Assembly: GCA_023436765.1 (NCBI GenBank)
Contig: JAEZHX010000148.1
Span: forward strand, 1 to 10,072
Direction: 5' to 3'
Source: Bacillota bacterium
GTDB taxonomy: Bacteria; Bacillota; Clostridia; Lachnospirales; Lachnospiraceae
Length of the DNA stretch: 10,072 nucleotides
The translations under genes were made by a program, and so were the position numbers. Shown piece by piece: positions 1 through 7,203 of the stretch; the stretch's first letter is position 1; each line of letters starts with the position of its first letter. The notes below the pieces were generated by a model, which was not told the origin of the DNA, ran no database searches, and was given only the letters and a program-made list of their open reading frames with translations.

Positions 1-253
1 TCAGTGCGTAGTTATAACCAAATAGTACAGTTGCCCCATGACCTCCGTTTGGCTTCGTCACCGGTTCAAAAGCAGGAAGGTTCTCCGCCTTCTCCTTCAT
101 GATCCGATACGTAGAATCCTTACTTCCATCGTCGATGATGACGAGCTTACTGTCATTTCCAATCTTATCAACAATCGGATACCAATCCTTAATCACTGCA
201 TCAATATTCGCTTCCTCATTATAAGCCGGAATAACGATATATAATTTATCCAT
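1..253 (-). CDS. Family 2 glycosyltransferase, N-terminal part (runs off the left edge)
   Basis: Only the first 84 codons are in the window; the gene continues past base 1. The translation opens MDKLYIVIPAYNEEANID, the usual first beta strand of a GT-A fold family 2 glycosyltransferase. The nucleotide-binding motif IIDDGSKDST follows at about residues 49-58, and a K-P-N-G-G-H-G stretch near residue 72 resembles the 'N-x-G-x-G' segment of polyprenol-phosphate and rhamnosyl/galactosyl transferases. The catalytic DXD motif would lie beyond the edge. The ATG at 251-253 is chosen because a purine-rich Shine-Dalgarno (GGGAGGGG) lies just upstream. The gene lies 112 bp downstream of glf on the same strand, so it may use the UDP-galactofuranose made by Glf, but that is inference. 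The sugar and acceptor cannot be read from this fragment. Confidence 0.88.
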   Translation of the reverse strand, partial: MDKLYIVIPAYNEEANIDAVIKDWYPIVDKIGNDSKLVIIDDGSKDSTYRIMKEKAENLPAFEPVTKPNGGHGATVLFGYNYAL

Positions 254-293
254 TCTTCCCCTCCCATACTGCCGTCAGACAGTTCAAAGACTC

Positions 294-339
294 GAAGAAC
301 AAGGAGTGAGCCTACTTCTGTGAAACTCATCTGTTCTTC
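294..339. repeat. Imperfect intergenic inverted repeat between glf and the GT2 gene
   Basis: Perfect 8-bp arms GAAGAACA (294-301) and TGTTCTTC (332-339) flank 30 bp in which a second short pairing, GTGAG with CTCAT, is possible. No T-run follows on either strand, so it does not look like a canonical intrinsic terminator. It lies in the 112-bp gap between glf and the next glycosyltransferase and would form a stem in a read-through transcript. It could be an mRNA processing or attenuation structure, or chance. Confidence 0.35.
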
Positions 340-365
340 TAAGGTGAATTGATCCTAATTCGCCA

Positions 366-1460
366 TTAAATCGCTTTGAGTTGCTCAAAGGCATCCAGCG
401 CCCTTCTCACTACTGCATCCATATTATAATAGCGATACTCAGCCAGTCGTCCAATAAAGAGCACCTTTTTTTCCTTCTTAATCTCCGCTTCATACAGAGC
501 ATACTGGGCCTTGCAGTCCTTCGTCGGGAAAGGATAATAGGGTTCTCCGTCCGAGGTGGGAAATTCCTTACAGATGGTGGTTTTCCTATGCTCCTGTCCG
601 GACAGCTTCTTAAACTCCGTGATACGGGTAAAATCATAATCATTCGGGTAATTTACCACCGGTGCTTCCTGATATTCTTCCCTGTCATGGGTCTCAAATA
701 CAAAATTGATGCTCCGGTAACTTAGCTTACCGTATTTATAATTATAATACTCATCTGCCGCTCCGGTATAAATCAACATCTCATAGGAGATATCTCCGAT
801 CACTTCTTTATAATCCGTATTTAAGAGGAGCTTAATCTTCTTATTCTTCACCATGTTCTCACACAGCCTGGTGTAGCCATGGGTGGGCATTCCCTGATAT
901 TTATCCGCAAAATATCTGGTATCACGGTTCAAACGGATCGGGATTCTGGAAATCACAGAGGTATCCAACTCTGCAGGGTCGACTCCCCATTGCTTCTTCG
1001 TATAGGTCTCGAAGATCTTCTCATAAATATCCTGTCCCACCTTACTTAAAGCCACATCCTTGCTGGTCCTGATCTCCTCCAGATCCACTGCCTGCTTCTT
1101 CAGGAACTCCTCTACTTCAAAACAGTTTAGATTCAGGTTATATAATTTATTGATGGTTTCCACAGTGATCGGCATCGGAATTAGGTTACCGTCCACATAG
1201 GTGAGAACTCTGTGCCAGAAATCATTCCACTTTGTAAAGCCGGAAAGGTACTGATATACCCCCCTGTCATTCGTATGAAAGATATGGGGTCCATAGTTAT
1301 GGATCAGTATTCCGTCCTCGTTATAGGAATCGTAGATATTACCACCGATATGGCCTCTCTTCTCAATTACTAGAACTTCCTCATTAAGTACATTTGCAAT
1401 TCGCTCTGCTATGGTCAATCCCGCAAGCCCTGCTCCTACTACTACATATTTATAATTCAT
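366..1460 (-). CDS. glf: UDP-galactopyranose mutase (Glf)
   Basis: A 364-residue flavoprotein that interconverts UDP-galactopyranose and UDP-galactofuranose, the donor for galactofuranose-containing cell-surface glycans; the length is normal for bacterial Glf. An N-terminal Rossmann motif GAGLAG (residues 9-14) and the acidic residue E33 in VIEKR bind FAD. GGN (39-41) and GPHIFHTN (57-64) are family signatures. YTKKQWG (W158) and SRIPIR (R172) match the conserved active-site Trp and Arg positions, and GRLAEYRYYNMD (337-348) is the C-terminal FAD/substrate motif. ATG at 1458-1460 is preferred over an in-frame TTG at 1493 because AGAGGAAA sits about 7 bases upstream and the homologous N-terminus starts at MNYKYVVVGAG. 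The gene lies between the 690-residue membrane protein and another GT2 on the same strand, consistent with a polysaccharide locus. No missing catalytic residue was noticed. Confidence 0.96.
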   Translation of the reverse strand: MNYKYVVVGAGLAGLTIAERIANVLNEEVLVIEKRGHIGGNIYDSYNEDGILIHNYGPHIFHTNDRGVYQYLSGFTKWNDFWHRVLTYVDGNLIPMPITVETINKLYNLNLNCFEVEEFLKKQAVDLEEIRTSKDVALSKVGQDIYEKIFETYTKKQWGVDPAELDTSVISRIPIRLNRDTRYFADKYQGMPTHGYTRLCENMVKNKKIKLLLNTDYKEVIGDISYEMLIYTGAADEYYNYKYGKLSYRSINFVFETHDREEYQEAPVVNYPNDYDFTRITEFKKLSGQEHRKTTICKEFPTSDGEPYYPFPTKDCKAQYALYEAEIKKEKKVLFIGRLAEYRYYNMDAVVRRALDAFEQLKAI

Positions 1461-1551
1461 CAGTTTTTCCTCTTTTCTTCCTATTTGTATCAATAGATTG
1501 ATGTCATAAACCCTTCCTCAGCTTTGGTCCATCCATTTCAATCGCTTACTT

Positions 1552-1579
1552 AGCATAAGTGATTCTGAACATAGTTCAA
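1552..1579 (-). promoter_or_regulatory. Weak candidate promoter for glf
   Basis: Read on the minus strand, TTGAAC (1574-1579), a 16-bp spacer and TATGCT (1552-1557) give an imperfect sigma-A match in the 126-bp gap ahead of glf, predicting a leader of about 85 bases. The -35 end overlaps a small palindrome, TGAAC-N3-GTTCA, at 1566-1578. This is speculative: the match is modest, and glf could be read through from the upstream genes. Confidence 0.25.
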
Positions 1580-1586
1580 TGAGCCA

Positions 1587-3659
1587 TTAATATAGTAACT
1601 TTAGTGTATCATAAATAGAGGTTTTCCATTCCCCTTCCCCCTCTTCATAGATGCATTCATAGGTGGATCGAATGTTCTCCTCATTCAGTTCATATTCCGT
1701 ACTTTCCCGGTTCTCCTTACCGACTACGATAAACCGGATTTTATTCTCCTTCACCAACCGATCGAGCTCCTCCGGGGTATCAGCAGAATACATGCTGCGT
1801 ACCATCCGATCCCTCCATTCCGTATCATAGCCGGCTGACCAGGCATAATACTGATGTCCCAGATAGAGCATCGCTCCTCCGAATACGACTTGATTAATCG
1901 TATAGTACGTGCTGTTCGTCAGAAAGAGATCCTTAGAATCACTGTTATTCCGGACAAACTCAGTCAATTCATTGTGAAGCTCCAGGGTGACCGGACCCAC
2001 TCTCTTATTCTTCCTGAGAAGCGTGGCTAAATCATAGATCCCGGTAGAGGTCAGCATCACGATTAACAGTACCCCAACCAGACGCACCAGGATATCTTTT
2101 CTGGTCAGGAGCTTCTCCACAAAGGCGGCTGCGAAGATTCCCAACAGAATGCAGGCCATCATAATATATTTATGGTTTACAGTGACATCCACGGTTAAGG
2201 AAACCGTAAACGCAAAGATCAGTGGCATCGAAAATGCCAGGATCAGATAACGGCCTGTGCCCCGCTCCAGGCTGAATGCCCCTAACAGAACAAGGGGTAA
2301 TATACCCAGTAATCTATCCAGATAGGAGGCTGCTCCGAACAGGGTCGGATTCTCAGCAATAAATCCAAACAAGAACTTCGTCGTAACGACCGAATCCTCG
2401 ATAAAGAAGCTCGTCTGCAGATTGGATAGGATCAATGTGATTCCGGCCAAAATAACAAATTCCAGTCTTCTTCTCGAGAAAGCAGCTACCATGAATAATA
2501 TCAACAGGCAACCAATGACTACTGCTCCGTGAAAGAAGGTCAGGGCTCCTAACAGGATTCCGGAAGCAATCGCTGTCTTAAGCTCCTTTACCTTCCAGCC
2601 CTCACCGGTAAAGAAGATCAGTTTCAGGTAAGAATTTGATGCTGACTTCATTAAGGTCCGTTCCGTAGTTGATTGGTGACGGTGCTGTTTCACTGCCTCG
2701 AACAGTTCATAAAGCGGTGGCAGGTACAGGATCATGAGAAAGAACATCACTGCCAGTCCGAAAGCCAGATGCCGCTGGTTACAATATACATTCAGATTCC
2801 AGAGGCCCCATTCCTCATTGGGGGTACTGCCGATAAAATCAATATTATTCCTCAGAGTCTGAAGCAGCTCTCCCTTTGGCAGTCCTGCCAAATAGGTAAA
2901 TAGAGATTTAGAGCTTCGGAAGGCGAAGAATAGACAGGCCAAGAGACCCGTAAGCTTCTTCCCCGTAATCTTCTCTGCCAATACATAGAACAGAAGGAAG
3001 GCGCTGATAAAGCTTAAGATACTGGGCAGATTGAACGCATAATCAATCCGGAGTCCTAAATACTCCAAATTCCCCACAAGGAATTGGAACATAAAATGAT
3101 ATTTGATATCCTCTCCTCCGAAATGGGAATAGGAGGTCGGAAAATTATTGCCATAAGAAAAAGACCGGATCATCCCAATATGGGGCGAGAAATCGCTGAA
3201 GACCGATACCCCAATTCTCAGCTGTCCATCCTTAACATAGAAGGTGGACCACATCAGTACACAGGCAAGTACAGTAATACCTACAACCAAAAGCAGTTCC
3301 GTCCATCCCATACCCCGGTGGGAATCCAAAGAAGACTGATCAGAGCCCTTATGTCTGATCTGTTTCCTATAATAAATAACCCCAAAAACAATCAAAGCGA
3401 TGGGCAGTACAATAGCATTGGCGATATTCAGGGGTGTAGCGGTAGCCTTTGCAGTCAGGCAAGCGATGAGGTATACCGGCCAGGTCAGGGCAAGCACACC
3501 TGTGATAAACCATGCCGGAAGCTTCAGCAGATAAGGGCTGACATCTATTCTTCCCTTATTGAAGGATTCCAGTGTCTTGCTGCCCAGATCCGGAAATGCA
3601 TAGGAACAGATTACCCATCCGACTCCAAAGCATAGGAATAGATATAGAAGACCTAACAT
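1587..3659 (-). CDS. Polytopic membrane protein, probable GT-C type glycosyltransferase
   Basis: A 690-residue integral membrane protein with roughly a dozen hydrophobic segments (for example residues 1-20, 48-70, 80-97, 120-138, 209-228, 298-316, 364-394, 400-415, 448-464, 470-490, 498-515, 524-542). After TM4 comes a loop with SDFSPH (155-160, D156), then GGEDIKYH (181-188) and NQRHLAFG (294-301). An acidic residue in the first large outer loop is typical of GT-C enzymes that use lipid-phosphate sugars. The C-terminal 130 residues are soluble, with YYAWSAGYDTEWRDR (604-618) and IRFIVVG (641-647), like the outer domain of YfhO/YYY-type and related bacterial membrane proteins. The ATG overlaps the stop of the GtrB-like gene by 7 bp, implying translational coupling and a shared task: that enzyme would make the lipid-linked sugar and this one transfer it. 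The enzymatic role is inference; I cannot place it in a named family. Confidence 0.8.
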   Translation of the reverse strand: MLGLLYLFLCFGVGWVICSYAFPDLGSKTLESFNKGRIDVSPYLLKLPAWFITGVLALTWPVYLIACLTAKATATPLNIANAIVLPIALIVFGVIYYRKQIRHKGSDQSSLDSHRGMGWTELLLVVGITVLACVLMWSTFYVKDGQLRIGVSVFSDFSPHIGMIRSFSYGNNFPTSYSHFGGEDIKYHFMFQFLVGNLEYLGLRIDYAFNLPSILSFISAFLLFYVLAEKITGKKLTGLLACLFFAFRSSKSLFTYLAGLPKGELLQTLRNNIDFIGSTPNEEWGLWNLNVYCNQRHLAFGLAVMFFLMILYLPPLYELFEAVKQHRHQSTTERTLMKSASNSYLKLIFFTGEGWKVKELKTAIASGILLGALTFFHGAVVIGCLLILFMVAAFSRRRLEFVILAGITLILSNLQTSFFIEDSVVTTKFLFGFIAENPTLFGAASYLDRLLGILPLVLLGAFSLERGTGRYLILAFSMPLIFAFTVSLTVDVTVNHKYIMMACILLGIFAAAFVEKLLTRKDILVRLVGVLLIVMLTSTGIYDLATLLRKNKRVGPVTLELHNELTEFVRNNSDSKDLFLTNSTYYTINQVVFGGAMLYLGHQYYAWSAGYDTEWRDRMVRSMYSADTPEELDRLVKENKIRFIVVGKENRESTEYELNEENIRSTYECIYEEGEGEWKTSIYDTLKLLY

Positions 3660-4630
3660 TTCCTGTCACCGCCTTTAATACATTTTGAAATCAGATATCT
3701 CGGTCTTCCCTTCACTTCCTTATAAATCTTCGTCAGATAGATTCCGATCATCCCAAGGCTGGTCATAATGGAGCTGCCGATCAGAAGCTGCAGCAGAATT
3801 ATAGTGGTAAACCCATCCAGAGCCCGCCCGGAAAACTTCATGAACAGGGTCTGTACTCCCATAATGATCGTGATGAAGAACATCAGGATGCCGAGCAATG
3901 TGATACAATGCAGCGGAACCGAGGTATAGGAGGTAATGGCATTCATAGCCAGTCGGATCAGACGGAAAATTGACCATTTCGTCTTTCCATTCACCCGCTC
4001 TGCTACATCAAACCCGATCTGCTTACGATCAAAGCCCAACCATGCAGACATACCGCGGAAAAAGATCGCACGCTCCGGCATCTCCTTCCAGGCTTCCACC
4101 ACCTTACGATCCAGTAATTTATAATCAGAAGCCTTTCCCAGATGGATATCCGAGGACTTGTACAGGATATAGTAGAAGAATTTCGCACACAGCTTATATA
4201 ACGGACTTTCTTTCCCTCTGGAATTCTTCACTCCTTCTACTACATCATAGCCCTCCTGCCATGCCTTCACCATCTCAGGTATCAGTGCAGGGGGATGCTG
4301 CAGGTCGGCATCCATGACCAGAATCATATCACCCTCAGCATGCTCCAAGCCGGCGCAAAGCGCAGATTCCTTACCAAAATTCCTGCTTAACCTGAGAATC
4401 GTGATCCTGTCATTCTCATCAGCCAAGGCTTTTAACTCGCTCCAGGTATTATCCTTAGAGCCATCATCCACCAGCACAAATTCATAGACCAACCGGTTCT
4501 CCCTTAGGACTTGCTCTATCACCGCTACTGAGCTTCTGATATGGCTGCCCTCCTGAAAGACAGGAATCACCAGGGATAATTTCGACTGAGCCGATCTTTC
4601 CTTATTCATGATGCTATCGACTGTATCCAT
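3653..4630 (-). CDS. GtrB/DPM1-like polyprenyl-phosphate glycosyltransferase
   Basis: A 325-residue family 2 glycosyltransferase of the bactoprenol glucosyltransferase / dolichol-phosphate mannose synthase type, which transfers a sugar from a nucleotide donor to undecaprenyl phosphate on the inner face of the membrane. Visible are the opening strand LSLVIPVFQEG (18-28), nucleotide-binding DDGSKDNT (55-62), RNFGKE (83-88), and catalytic DADLQHP (107-113) containing the metal-binding DXD. Two C-terminal transmembrane helices lie at about 237-262 and 274-303, followed by the basic tail KEVKGRPRYLI; this matches the GtrB layout and length. ATG at 4628-4630 is chosen because AGAGGT lies 5 bases upstream; an in-frame ATG at codon 8 lacks such a site. 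It is the first gene of the minus-strand glycan block and overlaps the next by 7 bp. No GtrA-type flippase is visible in the window. The sugar (glucose, mannose, GlcNAc or other) cannot be told from sequence. Confidence 0.93.
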   Translation of the reverse strand: MDTVDSIMNKERSAQSKLSLVIPVFQEGSHIRSSVAVIEQVLRENRLVYEFVLVDDGSKDNTWSELKALADENDRITILRLSRNFGKESALCAGLEHAEGDMILVMDADLQHPPALIPEMVKAWQEGYDVVEGVKNSRGKESPLYKLCAKFFYYILYKSSDIHLGKASDYKLLDRKVVEAWKEMPERAIFFRGMSAWLGFDRKQIGFDVAERVNGKTKWSIFRLIRLAMNAITSYTSVPLHCITLLGILMFFITIIMGVQTLFMKFSGRALDGFTTIILLQLLIGSSIMTSLGMIGIYLTKIYKEVKGRPRYLISKCIKGGDRKC

Positions 4631-4654
4631 AAGCTACCTCTTTATCGTAATCAT

Positions 4655-4672
4655 ATGACGAATGGCCGTCAT
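4655..4672. repeat. Perfect 6-bp inverted repeat in the leader of the GtrB-like gene
   Basis: ATGACG (4655-4660), six bases, CGTCAT (4667-4672). It lies about 25 bases upstream of the start codon and downstream of the predicted transcription start, so it could be a short leader stem or an operator half-site pair. It is short enough to be chance. Confidence 0.35.
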
Positions 4673-4707
4673 TTCTCTCAGCTTGCTTGTATTTGTCTAC
4701 CGTGAAA

Positions 4708-4747
4708 GTATAGCATAGATTGAAGAAAATAGGAAGTTTCTTTCAAT
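4708..4747 (-). promoter_or_regulatory. Extended -10 promoter with overlapping inverted repeat, for the glycan gene block
   Basis: On the minus strand TGC-TATACT (4708-4716) is a good extended -10 element (TGn followed by a near-consensus hexamer), placing the transcript start near 4701 with a leader of about 70 bases before the GtrB-like ATG. No good -35 lies at 17 bp, as is common with extended -10 promoters. Directly upstream, an imperfect inverted repeat (ATTGAAGAAAA at 4719-4729 and TTTCTTTCAAT at 4737-4747, 9 of 11 positions pairing) is centred near -32, where a regulator would overlap the -35 zone. The promoter is fairly convincing; the regulator site is inference in AT-rich DNA. Confidence 0.5.
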
Positions 4748-4936
4748 TTTTACTCTATTTTCCATATCGTATTTTTCGATTTCTTTCATAGTCTAAAGCT
4801 TTAAGCCATCAATCAACTGTTCGTAACCTTCAGATCCTATCCTTCAACATTCCTGGCACATTTTAATAAATCGTTCATGTTAATTCATTTCATCCGGTCT
4901 ATAATCAAATTATACCCATTTTCATCTTTCCCACAT

Positions 4937-4957
4937 AAGGAGGTACTAAACATGTGA
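4937..4957 (+). other. Orphan Shine-Dalgarno with start-stop codon pair (ATG-TGA) in the recG-GT2 gap
   Basis: The 372-bp gap 4631-5002 has no real ORF. On the plus strand it holds AAGGAGG (4937-4943), eight bases, ATG (4952-4954) and at once TGA (4955-4957). A TATAAT hexamer lies about 40 bases upstream (4900-4905), with a weak TGTTAA at 16-bp spacing. After the TGA the same frame stays open for about 23 codons into the 3' end of recG. This could be the remnant of a small deleted or nonsense-mutated gene, a start-stop regulatory element, or coincidence. Any transcript from it would run antisense to recG. Confidence 0.4.
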
Positions 4958-5002
4958 TTTTGGTATCGAATCGAAGTGCTTCAAGGTAAGTTGCGTTATG
5001 CT

Positions 5003-7039
5003 TCAGAGTGTCCCCGTATTCTTGTATAGGATCTTCTCTTCCAGATAGGGATTGGCTTCGAAGATAGAATTCACTTCATTGTCTGATAGGCTCTTAGCTG
5101 CTTCTGCTGCCTGTTTTAGTACCGTGGCATCCGTAAAGATATCCCCCAGCTTGAACTCCAGGTCACCGCTCTGCCTGATTCCGAACAGATCCCCCGGTCC
5201 CCTCAGCTTCAGGTCCTCAGAGGCAATAAAGAAACCATCGTTGGATTTATTCAATATCTCCAACCTCTCCCTGGCTTCCTTACTGTCAGTTCCGCAGACG
5301 AAAATGCAATAGGATTGGTCCTCACCGCGGCCCACCCTGCCCCTGAGCTGATGGAGCTGCGCGAGGCCGAACCGCTCTGCATTCTCCACCATCATTACAG
5401 TTGCATTGGGGACATTAACACCGACTTCAATTACAGTGGTCGATACTAAGACATCGATCTGCCCCTCGGCGAACCGTTCCATGATATCATTCTTCTCCTT
5501 CGGCTTCATCTTGCCGTGAAGATATTCCACACTGACTCTGGCAGCAAAAGCCTCCTTCAGCCGTTCTGTATATTCGATTACATTCTCCGCCTCTACCTCT
5601 TCACTCTCCTCCACCATAGGACAGATGACATAGGCCTGCTTTCCGATGGACACCTGCTTCTCGATAAAGTGGTAGGCACTGGGCCTGTAATTCGTATCCA
5701 CGACACAGTTCTTGATCGGTAGTCTCTTCGCAGGTAGCTCGTCCACGATGGAGATATCCAGATCTCCATATAATATGATGGCCAGGGTTCTTGGAATCGG
5801 TGTTGCACTCATGACCAGCACATGGGGCCTGGAGCCCTTCGTCATCAGAGCTTCCCTCTGTTTCACACCGAACCGGTGCTGTTCGTCGGTCACCACAAGA
5901 CCGAGTCTGTCATACTCCACCTTCTCTTGGATTAAGGCATGGGTGCCTACCACGATATCAGTTCTGTGTTCTTTGATCTCTTCATAAGCAGCTTTCTTCT
6001 CCTTCGCTGTCATGGAGCCCACCAACAGGGTTACCGATACTCCGAATCCGGACAGCAGTCCCCTGAAGGTCTTCACATGCTGCTTCGCCAGCACCTCTGT
6101 GGGGACCATGATACAGGCCTGATAGCCGTTCTTAACTGCCATCAGCAGTGCCAATATCGCCAGAACAGTCTTACCGGAGCCCACATCCCCCTGTACCAGT
6201 CTGTTCATCGCGGTAACACCGCACAGATCCTTCTTAATCTCCTCCCATACCCGTAGCTGCGCCCTCGTTAATGGATAGGGAAGACTCTGAATGAAGCTGT
6301 CGCATTCCGAGACCTGTGTCATCGGATATTCCGACCGGCAAATCAGTTTTGTATCCCTGAGCTTCCTGAGTGCGAGGGAATACAGGAAGAATTCATCGAA
6401 CACCAGCCGATTCCTGGCCCTCCCCATACTCTCTCTGTCCTTCGGAAAATGGATTTCCTTCAGGGCCTTGGTACGGTCCATCAGCTCATGCTCCTTCGCT
6501 GTCTTCTTCGGAATATAATCCTTCGCAAACTCCAGCTCCGTATGAATCTGCTTCATTGCCTTAATTATAGTCTTATTGGTAATCCCCTCCGTCAGAGGAT
6601 AAATAGGCTGCAATACCTTCAATAATTTATAATAGGTTTCCTTCTGATAGATACCGGGCTGTTCCATAACCAGGATACCATTCTTACGGATGACCTTGCC
6701 CCGGAAGAGATAATGGCTTCCCGGCCTAAGACTCTTAAGCAAAAATGGCATATTGAACCAGGTAAGAGGAAAGCTGCCGGAGGAATCCCGCACCTGTACA
6801 TTCATTATCTGGAGGTTCCGTACCCTTTTCAGCTTAGGAGTTGCTGCCAGGGAGGCCTCAATCGTAGCTACCATACCTTCCCTCAGCTCGGTAATCAGTA
6901 TTGGCTTCTCAAATTCCTCATACCCTCTCGGATAATGCTCCAGCAGATCCTGTACCGTCTCAATCCCCAGTCTACGGAACAGGCTTTGAGTCTTCTCCCC
7001 GATTCCCTTTATTACATTTAAGCGGTCATTAAATTCCAT
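5003..7039 (-). CDS. recG: ATP-dependent DNA helicase RecG
   Basis: A 678-residue superfamily 2 helicase that remodels stalled replication forks and branch-migrates Holliday junctions in the cytoplasm; the length is normal for the family. The N-terminal part begins with a helix-hairpin-helix-like VIKGIGEKTQ and carries the OB-fold wedge domain (about 50-150), including the GSFPLTWFN strand. Helicase motifs follow: Walker A GDVGSGKT (284-291), DEQH Walker B (385-388), SATPIPRT motif III (411-418), TTVIEVGVNVPNA (about 534-546), and motif VI QLRGRVGRG (564-572). The C-terminal LKLRGPGDLFGIRQSG matches the RecG TRG region. The ATG at 7037-7039 is preferred to an in-frame GTG at 7045 because AGAGGTG sits 5 bases before the ATG but abuts the GTG. 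It is apparently monocistronic here: divergent from the GntR operon, with a 372-bp gap downstream. No clear intrinsic terminator follows its stop. Confidence 0.97.
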   Translation of the reverse strand: MEFNDRLNVIKGIGEKTQSLFRRLGIETVQDLLEHYPRGYEEFEKPILITELREGMVATIEASLAATPKLKRVRNLQIMNVQVRDSSGSFPLTWFNMPFLLKSLRPGSHYLFRGKVIRKNGILVMEQPGIYQKETYYKLLKVLQPIYPLTEGITNKTIIKAMKQIHTELEFAKDYIPKKTAKEHELMDRTKALKEIHFPKDRESMGRARNRLVFDEFFLYSLALRKLRDTKLICRSEYPMTQVSECDSFIQSLPYPLTRAQLRVWEEIKKDLCGVTAMNRLVQGDVGSGKTVLAILALLMAVKNGYQACIMVPTEVLAKQHVKTFRGLLSGFGVSVTLLVGSMTAKEKKAAYEEIKEHRTDIVVGTHALIQEKVEYDRLGLVVTDEQHRFGVKQREALMTKGSRPHVLVMSATPIPRTLAIILYGDLDISIVDELPAKRLPIKNCVVDTNYRPSAYHFIEKQVSIGKQAYVICPMVEESEEVEAENVIEYTERLKEAFAARVSVEYLHGKMKPKEKNDIMERFAEGQIDVLVSTTVIEVGVNVPNATVMMVENAERFGLAQLHQLRGRVGRGEDQSYCIFVCGTDSKEARERLEILNKSNDGFFIASEDLKLRGPGDLFGIRQSGDLEFKLGDIFTDATVLKQAAEAAKSLSDNEVNSIFEANPYLEEKILYKNTGTL

Positions 7040-7084
7040 TTGCACACCTCTGGCAATAGCGAGTTTTCTTCATTAAAATCAAGT

Positions 7085-7102
7085 GAACCGACACCTCGGT
7101 TC
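7085..7102 (-). other. Short perfect hairpin in the recG leader
   Basis: GAACCGA (7085-7091), a 4-base loop, TCGGTTC (7096-7102): a perfect 7-bp stem lying between the recG -10 element and the recG start codon, close to the predicted 5' end of the mRNA. No U-tract follows, so it is not a terminator. It may stabilise the transcript or act as a small operator. Confidence 0.45.
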
Positions 7103-7119
7103 TCATGTTTCTTAGTTTC

Positions 7120-7125
7120 ATTATA
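7120..7125 (-). promoter_or_regulatory. Candidate -10 element of the recG promoter
   Basis: A perfect TATAAT on the minus strand, about 80 bases ahead of the recG start. The upstream side is a T-rich run with only weak -35 matches (for example TTTCCA at 15-bp spacing), so the promoter call rests mainly on the -10 hexamer and its position. Confidence 0.4.
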
Positions 7126-7174
7126 AACTAAAAAAAAGAATTGGAAAAGATGTAAAAATATTTCAAAAAGCCTA

Positions 7175-7203
7175 TTGACAGATTTAAATTTCAGTTGTAT
7201 TAT
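7175..7203 (+). promoter_or_regulatory. Sigma-A promoter of the gntR-ABC operon
   Basis: TTGACA (7175-7180, perfect consensus), a 17-bp spacer and TATTAT (7198-7203, 5 of 6) form a near-ideal vegetative promoter. The transcript would start near 7210, giving a leader of about 80 bases before the GntR ATG. The -10 box lies inside a repeat array (7195-7240), so binding there would block RNA polymerase. Confidence 0.85.

Noticed and set aside
381..725. Long plus-strand reading frame of 114 codons inside glf
   Set aside because: It lies wholly within glf on the opposite strand, shows no recognisable motif and is a shadow of the real codon pattern.
3084..3635. Plus-strand reading frame of 183 codons opposite the 690-residue membrane protein
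   Set aside because: It has no domain or membrane pattern of its own, lies antisense to a well-supported gene, and is explained by codon bias of that gene.
4794..4803. Palindrome TAAAGCTTTA in the 4631-5002 gap
   Set aside because: It is short, AT-rich and without a T-run, so not a terminator, and a palindrome of this kind is expected by chance in AT-rich spacer.
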